Of a stretch of DNA of 42,428 nucleotides, positions 36,286 through 42,428 are shown in pieces. The stretch lies in contig CANHPL010000022.1 of NCBI GenBank assembly GCA_947462685.1, positions 1-42,428 of the forward strand, written 5' to 3'. Under the pieces are notes generated by a model, which saw nothing but the letters and a program-made list of their open reading frames with translations, ran no database searches and was not told the origin of the DNA. The position numbers were made by a program, and so were the translations under genes. How positions within the stretch are numbered: position 1 is the stretch's first letter; each line of letters starts with the position of its first letter. Source of the stretch: Burkholderiaceae bacterium (GTDB lineage: Bacteria > Pseudomonadota > Gammaproteobacteria > Burkholderiales > Burkholderiaceae).

Positions 36286-37076
36286 AAATATCTAATTTAG
36301 TTAATACTCTTTTACTCGCATCTTCCATTGCTTTTAGTACTCAATCGATTGCTCAAAATGCTGTCGTGGTCAATGGCACCCCCATTCCTTTATCTAAATT
36401 AGATCGTTTAGTTAAAAATTCAGGTCAGGAAAATACACCTGAGATTAGAAATAAAGCGCGTGATGTTTTAATTACAAAAGAACTTATTTCACAAGAAGCG
36501 AATAAGCGCGGCATTACGAAAGATCCTCAAGTACAAGATGCTATTGAACAAGCGAAATTAAGTGTTTTAGTTTCAGCCGTTTTTGAGGATTGGATTGGTA
36601 AAGAGGGAATTAAAGATAAGGATCTTCAAACTGCGTATGACTCCCTGAAATCTCAAATGGGTGGTAAAGAATACAAAGCAAGTCACATCTTAGTAGAGAA
36701 TGAAAAACTCGCTAAATCCTTATTAACTCAGATTAAAGCAGGAGCCAACTTTGGAGATCTCGCTAAAAATAACTCGTTAGATAAGGGTTCTGCGGTTAAC
36801 GGAGGAAGTTTGGATTGGGTATCTCCAGCCTCTCTTGTTCCTGAATTCTCAGATGCAATGGTTGCTCTTAATCCTGGCCAAATGAGCCAAACTCCAGTTA
36901 AATCTCAATTTGGATGGCACATCATTAAATTAGATGAGGTTCGTGAGCAAAAAGTTCCCACTTTAGCCGAAGTCAAACCGCAATTAATTCAAATGTTGAC
37001 TCAAGATCAAAATTTCCAGAAAACAAAATTTACGGAAATGATGGAAAGCTTTAAATCAAAAGCAAAGATTCAATAA
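36282..37076 (+). CDS. Periplasmic parvulin-type peptidyl-prolyl isomerase
   Basis: A 264-residue secreted foldase. It has a signal peptide (MKISNLVNTLLLASSIAFST, cleavage near SIAQN), a SurA-like N-terminal helical region (about 30-125) and one PpiC rotamase domain (about 130-225) with YKASHILVENEKLAKSL, GGSLDWVSPASLVPEF and SQFGWHIIKLDEVRE. It assists proline isomerisation of exported proteins. It is coupled to bolA by ATGA. Its 3' end lies 4 bases from the convergent methyltransferase-like gene. Confidence 0.92.
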   Translation: MKISNLVNTLLLASSIAFSTQSIAQNAVVVNGTPIPLSKLDRLVKNSGQENTPEIRNKARDVLITKELISQEANKRGITKDPQVQDAIEQAKLSVLVSAVFEDWIGKEGIKDKDLQTAYDSLKSQMGGKEYKASHILVENEKLAKSLLTQIKAGANFGDLAKNNSLDKGSAVNGGSLDWVSPASLVPEFSDAMVALNPGQMSQTPVKSQFGWHIIKLDEVREQKVPTLAEVKPQLIQMLTQDQNFQKTKFTEMMESFKSKAKIQ

Positions 37077-37080
37077 GGGA

Positions 37081-37848
37081 TTAAATACTTAAGAATTTTT
37101 TGGGTTGTACATTACATTTTTTAAGATGTTTAACCCATTTCTTAGTAGGCAAACCAAGTTCTTTCCTTACATATTGGGATCTTTTTTCTAAATCATCCCA
37201 TGAAATTTTGAGGTGCGGCCCCTTAAATGCAATCACCACGACATTGCAATCATGCACTTCATTAAAAAGTAGGACTCGATTTTCAAAAACATCACAAATG
37301 TGGTTGATATTAGTTTTGAAACTAGCATGTCTGCTAAACAAATTAACAGTCATTACACCAACATCTTTTAAAGTGTCAAAACATCCTTGATAAAAACTCA
37401 AAGAACTTAATGCTGGTCCTGAAGCTTCACCATTAAAAATATCTACTTGCATACTATCAAATTGGAGATGATTACTTGTGTCTTGCACATAATGTAGAGC
37501 ATTATTTTGAATAACCTTCATTCTGGGGCTTAGCACATCCAACGAGAACATCGTTTGTGCTGCAACAATTATCCCTGGATTTAATTCAACACTGACGGTT
37601 TGAATCGTGTCATTTATACGGTTTGTGAATTGCGTTAAAGCCCCAGTTCCAAGACCTAATTGTAAGGTTTTTGTATTACTAGCATCTAAAAATAATAGCC
37701 ATGCCATCATCTGTTGGGCGTATTCTAACTCGATTGCGAAGGGTTTTTTGATACGCATCGCACCTTGTACCCATGGAGTGCCAAGGTGTAAATAACGCAC
37801 ACCTTGGATTTCGGAAAAGGTAACAGCTTCATATTGCATATAAGTCAT
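37081..37848 (-). CDS. Spermidine synthase-like SAM-binding protein
   Basis: A 255-residue Rossmann-fold protein of the spermidine synthase/class I methyltransferase type. The nucleotide motif TLQLGLGTGALTQF is followed by VSVELNPGIIVAAQTMF and the acidic MQVDIFNGEASGPAL at the active site. It lacks the full N-terminal beta domain of true SpeE and the D-G-G/D-D-P motif, so polyamine synthesis is uncertain. It follows purL by 9 bases and is probably co-transcribed. Confidence 0.82.
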   Translation of the reverse strand: MTYMQYEAVTFSEIQGVRYLHLGTPWVQGAMRIKKPFAIELEYAQQMMAWLLFLDASNTKTLQLGLGTGALTQFTNRINDTIQTVSVELNPGIIVAAQTMFSLDVLSPRMKVIQNNALHYVQDTSNHLQFDSMQVDIFNGEASGPALSSLSFYQGCFDTLKDVGVMTVNLFSRHASFKTNINHICDVFENRVLLFNEVHDCNVVVIAFKGPHLKISWDDLEKRSQYVRKELGLPTKKWVKHLKKCNVQPKKFLSI

Positions 37849-37857
37849 CTTTAATGA

Positions 37858-40800
37858 TTAATTGATCCAATAACGTGCATTTTTAAACATTCTCATCCAA
37901 GGACTTAAGCCATCCTCCCATAGAGACCATTCAGTTGGTGACCAACTCATTTGGGCAACACGGAAAACACGTTCTGGATGAGGCATTAACACAGTAAAGC
38001 GTCCATCTGCAGTTGTCACGCTCGTCAATCCGCCAGGTGAACCATTTGGATTGAGCGGGAATTTTTCGGTTGCTTTGCCATCATGATCCGTATAGCGTAA
38101 AGCTACCAACTCTTGATTGATTAAATTTGATAATGAACCTTTGTTAGAAAAATTGGCGTAACCTTCACCATGTGCGACGATGATAGGTAATTGACTGCCT
38201 TGCATTCCGTCAAAAAAGATTGATTTAGAAGTGAGAATCTCCACTTGTACGAGTCGAGACTCGTATTGTTCAGAGATATTTTTAGTAAAGTAAGGCCAAT
38301 CTTGGGTCCCCGGAATAATTTCGGAGAGCTGACTTAACATTTGACAACCGTTGCAAACACCTAATGCAAAGGTGTTGGGCGATTGAAAAAATTGTTCAAA
38401 ATTATCTCTTAATTGAGAGTTAAATAAAATAGATTTGGCCCACCCCTCACCCGCACCTAAAACATCGCCATAACTAAATCCACCACAAGCAACCAAACCG
38501 TTAAAAGAACTTAACACCTGATTCCCCTGAATCAGATCAGTCATATGCACATCATAAGCATCAAAACCAGCTAAAGAAAATGCATAAGCCATTTCTTGAT
38601 GGGAGTTCACACCTTGTTCACGAAGAATAGCAATTTTGGGTTTTTGGGTTACATTCAGATAATGTAAAACGGTTTTATCTTGAAGATCAAAATTAAGAAT
38701 CGGAGCAATACCTGGATCTTGTAAATCTTCTACTAAGGATTGCTCGCTGAACGCACATTCTGGATTATCTCGAAGTGCGACAATGGCGCTACTAGGCTTT
38801 TCCCAAAGTTGCTGTAGATCATTTCTTGTTGCTTGGAAAATCTGCTGAGCATCTCGCCAAATTTCAATCACGTCTTTGCGATTGACTTTACCAATCACAT
38901 GGGAAAAAGCGCTTAAGCGGTACTGTCGCAAAATATCAAAAACTGCATCGCGATCTTGACGTCTAATTTGTATCACAAGGCCTAGCTCTTCATTAAATAA
39001 TGCTCTTAAAGTATTTTCATCTCTTCTTCCAGAGATCTGTTTGGCCCAATTCTTGGCATCACCATAGTCTGACTCGTGACCTTTTTCTAAAACAAGAAGA
39101 TCGACATTCAAAGCTACGCCAAGATGTGAGCAGAATGCCATTTCACAAATCGTTGCCAATAACCCACCATCCGAGCGGTCATGGTAAGCAAGTACAAAAC
39201 CAGCGTCTTTTAATTGCGTAAACGCTGCAAAAGCATTCAATAGCAGTTCAGGATTTGCGACATCCGGACATATTGACTCTTCTTGATTAAAAATTTGCGC
39301 GAGAATACTTGCACCTAAACGATTTTCACCCTGCCCTAGATCAATTAAAACAATTTCTGTGTCATCAACATTTTGTAACAGCGGCGTAATAGTTTTCTTT
39401 ACGTTCTCAACTGGTGCAAATGCAGAAATAATAAGTGAAACTGGGGATGTGACATGTTTTGATTCTTGTTGATCCTGCCATTGGGTGCGCATGGACAATG
39501 AATCCTTACCGACAGGAATAGAAATTCCTAGTGCTGGACATAACTCTAATCCGACCGCTTTCACGGCATCATATAATTTGGCGTCTTCTCCCAAAGAGCC
39601 ACATGCTGCCATCCAATTGGCCGACAATTTAATATGAGAAATATCTCTTACATCCGCACTTAATACATTGGTGATGGCTTCTCCGACTGCCATTCTCGCA
39701 GCAGCAGCAGAATCAAAAACCGCTATTGGGGATCTTTCTCCCATTGCCATCGCCTCACCGCGATAACCAACATAATCCATCATGGTGACAGCGCAATCAG
39801 CTACAGGAACTTGCCATGGACCAACCATTTGATCACGATGAGATAAACCACCAACGGATCGGTCTCCAATAGTAATTAAAAAAGACTTACTCGCAACAGT
39901 CGGGTGTTGCAATACCTGAAAGATGGAATCTTGTAATGAAAATTCTGACCATTCGGATCGAAAAGAAGTTTGTTCTAATCTTTGAACATTCCGATGTGTT
40001 AGTGGAGGTTTTCCAAGTAATACCTCCATCGGTATGTTGATGGGTAAATACTGCCGGTTTGACTCGTCATAATGTTGATCAAATAAGACCAATTGACGAT
40101 TTTGCGTTGTTTTACCGACAACTACAAACGGACAACGTTCTCTTTCACAAATGGCTTGAAACCGATGCAAATCATTTTCTTTAATAACCAATACATAGCG
40201 CTCTTGAGATTCATTACACCAAATTTCTGCGGGACTCATCCCTGTCTCTTCCAGAGAAATACGTCTCATGTCAAAAATAGCACCTAGTTTTGCACTATCA
40301 GCTAATTCAGGGAATGCATTCGATAAACCACCGGCGCCTACGTCATGAATGGAAACAATAGGATTATTTGTTCCAAAACGGATGCAGGTATTGATGACCT
40401 CTTGAGCACGACGTTCAATTTCCGGGTTGCCACGTTGTACAGAATTAAAATCTAAATCTTGGGCATTGGCGCCAGTGTTCATCGAACTAGCGGCGCCACC
40501 ACCCATTCCAATCTTCATACCTGGTCCACCAAGCTGGATTAAAAGATCACCGTCTTGAATATCTTTTTTATGGGTATGTTCATCACGAATAGAGCCTATA
40601 CCACCAGCAATCATGATGGGTTTATGATAGCCCCACCGCTTACCCAACAGACTTTGTTCAAAAACCCGAAAATAGCCCCCAAGAATTGGACGACCAAACT
40701 CGTTATTAAAAGCTGCGCCGCCAATTGGCCCTTGAATCATAATATCTAAGGGTGAGGCAATGGTATTGGGTTTTCCATAAGGTGATTTTTCCCAAACCAT

Positions 40801-41844
40801 CGACATTTGTGGAATGTGTAAGTGCGAGACAGAAAAACCCGTTAAACCAGCTTTCGGCTTTCCACCAATACCGGTTGCTCCTTCATCACGAATTTCTCCA
40901 CCAGCGCCTGTTGAGGCTCCAGGGAAAGGTGATATAGCCGTCGGGTGATTATGGGTCTCCACCTTCATTAAGGTATGCACAAGGTGATGGCGCTCTTCGT
41001 ACAAATTGGTTTGGGGAGAAGGTCCCCAAACAGCGGATTCACACCCCTCCATAATTGCAGCATTATCTGAGTATGCGACTACGGTTCCTTTGGGCTGTAA
41101 ACGATGTGTATTGCGAATCATCCCAAATAAGGTTTGATCCATGTTTTGTCCATCAATTGTCCATGAAGCATTAAAAATTTTGTGTCGACAATGCTCACTA
41201 TTTGCTTGTGCAAACATGATGAGTTCAACATCCGTTGGATTACGGTTTAATGTTGTAAAGCTATCCAATAAATAAATGATTTCATCATCAGAAAGCGCTA
41301 ATCCTAACTCAACGTTCGCTTGATCAAGAGCTACCCGACCTAAACTCATTAGATCAATCAACTTGAATTCTTGATCAGTTAATACTTGGTACTGATGCTC
41401 AAGAACTGCTGAATCAAGAACCACGGACTCCGTCATACGATCATGCGTCAATTGATATAAAAGCTGTTCTTGCACTTTAGATAAGCTCGATTTCGACGCA
41501 TATTTATATTCAATACCTTTTTCAAGACGGAGCAATTGAAAATTACATAATTTGGCTATTTCAGTAGCTTTACTTGCCCAGGGTGAAATGGTACCTACTC
41601 GGGGAATCACAAAATAATGCTTGGTACTCTCAAGCTTAGACGGTTGATTACTTGATAGATTGAGTAACCGATGTAAATCAGATCGTTGCTCTGAGCTTAA
41701 CGGAGTCTCAGTCCATATTAAATATAGTTCACGAGCTTCAAAGGATAGAATGGGAAGATGATGCTTTTTAAAAGCATCTATTAGTCCAAGCTGACGAAAT
41801 TGAGAAAGTGCAGAAGATCCGGATAAAAGGGCAAAAGTAGGCAT
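37858..41844 (-). CDS. purL: Phosphoribosylformylglycinamidine synthase, large single-chain type
   Basis: A 1328-residue enzyme converting FGAR, ATP and glutamine to FGAM in purine synthesis. In order: the N-terminal PurS-like domain; the linker; two AIR-synthetase-like halves ([20 protein letters not shown] in the first, [20 protein letters not shown] and [13 protein letters not shown] in the second); and a C-terminal class I glutaminase with the Cys in [10 protein letters not shown] and the His/Glu in [10 protein letters not shown]. The length is close to E. coli PurL. A perfect TATAAT ends 6 bases before the ATG without a Shine-Dalgarno sequence. Confidence 0.97.
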   Translation of the reverse strand: MPTFALLSGSSALSQFRQLGLIDAFKKHHLPILSFEARELYLIWTETPLSSEQRSDLHRLLNLSSNQPSKLESTKHYFVIPRVGTISPWASKATEIAKLCNFQLLRLEKGIEYKYASKSSLSKVQEQLLYQLTHDRMTESVVLDSAVLEHQYQVLTDQEFKLIDLMSLGRVALDQANVELGLALSDDEIIYLLDSFTTLNRNPTDVELIMFAQANSEHCRHKIFNASWTIDGQNMDQTLFGMIRNTHRLQPKGTVVAYSDNAAIMEGCESAVWGPSPQTNLYEERHHLVHTLMKVETHNHPTAISPFPGASTGAGGEIRDEGATGIGGKPKAGLTGFSVSHLHIPQMSMVWEKSPYGKPNTIASPLDIMIQGPIGGAAFNNEFGRPILGGYFRVFEQSLLGKRWGYHKPIMIAGGIGSIRDEHTHKKDIQDGDLLIQLGGPGMKIGMGGGAASSMNTGANAQDLDFNSVQRGNPEIERRAQEVINTCIRFGTNNPIVSIHDVGAGGLSNAFPELADSAKLGAIFDMRRISLEETGMSPAEIWCNESQERYVLVIKENDLHRFQAICERERCPFVVVGKTTQNRQLVLFDQHYDESNRQYLPINIPMEVLLGKPPLTHRNVQRLEQTSFRSEWSEFSLQDSIFQVLQHPTVASKSFLITIGDRSVGGLSHRDQMVGPWQVPVADCAVTMMDYVGYRGEAMAMGERSPIAVFDSAAAARMAVGEAITNVLSADVRDISHIKLSANWMAACGSLGEDAKLYDAVKAVGLELCPALGISIPVGKDSLSMRTQWQDQQESKHVTSPVSLIISAFAPVENVKKTITPLLQNVDDTEIVLIDLGQGENRLGASILAQIFNQEESICPDVANPELLLNAFAAFTQLKDAGFVLAYHDRSDGGLLATICEMAFCSHLGVALNVDLLVLEKGHESDYGDAKNWAKQISGRRDENTLRALFNEELGLVIQIRRQDRDAVFDILRQYRLSAFSHVIGKVNRKDVIEIWRDAQQIFQATRNDLQQLWEKPSSAIVALRDNPECAFSEQSLVEDLQDPGIAPILNFDLQDKTVLHYLNVTQKPKIAILREQGVNSHQEMAYAFSLAGFDAYDVHMTDLIQGNQVLSSFNGLVACGGFSYGDVLGAGEGWAKSILFNSQLRDNFEQFFQSPNTFALGVCNGCQMLSQLSEIIPGTQDWPYFTKNISEQYESRLVQVEILTSKSIFFDGMQGSQLPIIVAHGEGYANFSNKGSLSNLINQELVALRYTDHDGKATEKFPLNPNGSPGGLTSVTTADGRFTVLMPHPERVFRVAQMSWSPTEWSLWEDGLSPWMRMFKNARYWIN

Positions 41845-41850
41845 ACTCAG

Positions 41851-41856
41851 ATTATA
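41851..41856 (-). promoter_or_regulatory. -10 hexamer of purL, possibly leaderless
   Basis: TATAAT on the minus strand, 6 bases before the purL ATG. A TTAACT (41881-41876) lies 19 bases further upstream, a weak -35 candidate with long spacing. No PurR-type operator was recognised. Confidence 0.45.
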
Positions 41857-41877
41857 CGAAATGCCATGGTGATTCAG

Positions 41878-42378
41878 TTAAATGATGATTGGGTGATCAG
41901 GCAGTTCATTCGGGGTAATCACCTCAGCAGGGTAATGTTGGCGTAAAACTTCATGAATCCGCTCAATTCCTAACAATACCCCTTCTGAAAATTGCTTGTT
42001 TTTCAGTAAAACTTCCATTTCTTTACATACCTTTACCCAATAATCTTGTCCAGCCTTCGCATGAATATTTCTATCCGCAATAATTTCAAAATCATGATCT
42101 GCCATGAGGAGATAAATTAATACCCCATTATTTTCTTCAGTGTCCCAAACCCGAAATAAAGAAAATATTTCCAAGGCTCTCTCTCGAGATGACTGATGAT
42201 GATAAAGCGCCATTGGCGATAGAGACGTTTCAACAACAAAACGAATTTGACCACTATGTGTCATCTCACTTTGAGCAATAGCTTGTTCAATGCGTATTAA
42301 TACATCTTTGTTAAAGTATTTTTTCGTATTTCCACTATTAGCAAACAAGTGTTTTAAAAGTCTTGAAAAATAGTCCAT
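41878..42378 (-). CDS. TPM-domain protein (short YgcG-like)
   Basis: A 166-residue protein with a TPM_phosphatase-type domain: VLIRIEQAIAQSEMTHSGQIRFVVET, then NNGVLIYLLMADHDFEIIADRNIHA and the end WVKVCKEMEVLLKNKQFSEGVLLGIERI. I choose the ATG at 42378 (MDYFSRLLKHLF) because it overlaps the upstream stop as TAATG; another ATG lies at 42384. No signal peptide or clear membrane segment. A short TPM protein after a full-length YgcG-like TPM protein is a common pair in Betaproteobacteria, often after lemA. The function is unknown. Confidence 0.88.
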   Translation of the reverse strand: MDYFSRLLKHLFANSGNTKKYFNKDVLIRIEQAIAQSEMTHSGQIRFVVETSLSPMALYHHQSSRERALEIFSLFRVWDTEENNGVLIYLLMADHDFEIIADRNIHAKAGQDYWVKVCKEMEVLLKNKQFSEGVLLGIERIHEVLRQHYPAEVITPNELPDHPIII

Positions 42379-42428
42379 TACCACCCCCCTGAAGCGCCGC
42401 CACCACCAAAGCCCCCCCCTCCGCCACC
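42378..42428 (-). CDS. TPM-domain (YgcG-like) membrane protein, C-terminal end only
   Basis: On the minus strand the window edge opens into a frame reading six Gly, Phe, four Gly, Ala-Ser-Gly-Gly-Trp, stop. Such a Gly-rich tail ending in a tryptophan is typical of the C-terminus of YgcG/TPM membrane proteins, where it follows the last transmembrane helix. The stop TAA overlaps the next start as TAATG. Only 16 codons are visible, so the call rests on the tail and its neighbour. The high G+C of this tract is explained by glycine codons. Confidence 0.65.
   Translation of the reverse strand, partial: GGGGGGFGGGGASGGW

Noticed and set aside
42385..42428. G/C-rich low-complexity tract as a repeat or assembly artefact
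   Set aside because: It reads in frame as the Gly-rich C-terminus of a TPM protein and joins the next gene by a TAATG overlap.

Overview
The window is an AT-rich, tightly packed piece of bacterial chromosome, most probably from a Burkholderiales betaproteobacterium (Polynucleobacter/Alcaligenaceae-like in gene order). The evidence is the order smpB / ratA-rnfH-guaB-guaA, ppsR facing away from ppsA, msrB-yciB-bolA-ppiC, queE-queD-tadA, tmk-holB-tatD-ankyrin, and a Bug-type tripartite tricarboxylate transporter receptor. No rRNA, tRNA, CRISPR array, insertion sequence or prophage gene is visible. No gap between genes exceeds about 180 bases.

Layout. 1-4187: tail of rnhB, a SpoU-type RNA methyltransferase, ppsR (minus) and ppsA (plus). 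4206-8235 (minus): a four-gene operon of ATP-grasp, alpha-E protein, transglutaminase-like protease and the proteasome-like Anbu protease. 8320-12792: smpB (minus), then ratA, rnfH, guaB and guaA (plus). 12827-13960: a secreted MORN/Sel1-repeat protein. 13981-15666 (minus): two solute-binding proteins. 15738-17032 (plus): a ferritin-like DUF455 protein overlapping a MaoC hydratase. 17060-24346 (minus): an eight-gene acyl-CoA degradation cluster. 24432-28711 (plus): queE, queD, tadA, ldcA and ybiT. 28713-32614 (minus): DUF1289, gloA, an ankyrin protein, tatD, holB and tmk. 32678-34439 (plus): ygfZ and an NRDE protein. 34436-34870 (minus): a thioesterase. 35044-37076 (plus): msrB, yciB, bolA and a parvulin. 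37081-42428 (minus): a spermidine-synthase-like protein, purL and two TPM-domain proteins, the second cut by the window edge.

How the genes work together. Most are housekeeping: purine synthesis (purL, guaB, guaA), gluconeogenesis with its regulator (ppsA/ppsR), replication (holB, tmk), trans-translation (smpB) and wobble-base tRNA modification (queE, queD, tadA). Two accessory-like blocks stand out. One is the Anbu operon, which looks like a peptide ligation/proteolysis module whose substrate is unknown. The other is the acyl-CoA cluster, which carries a small-molecule kinase and a divergent ComB-like phosphatase homologue but no acyl-CoA dehydrogenase.

Six genes (smpB, queE, ldcA, tmk, ygfZ, purL) have a -10-like hexamer 6-8 bases before the start codon and no visible Shine-Dalgarno sequence, which suggests leaderless transcripts. 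All family assignments come from reading motifs by eye; no database search was run.
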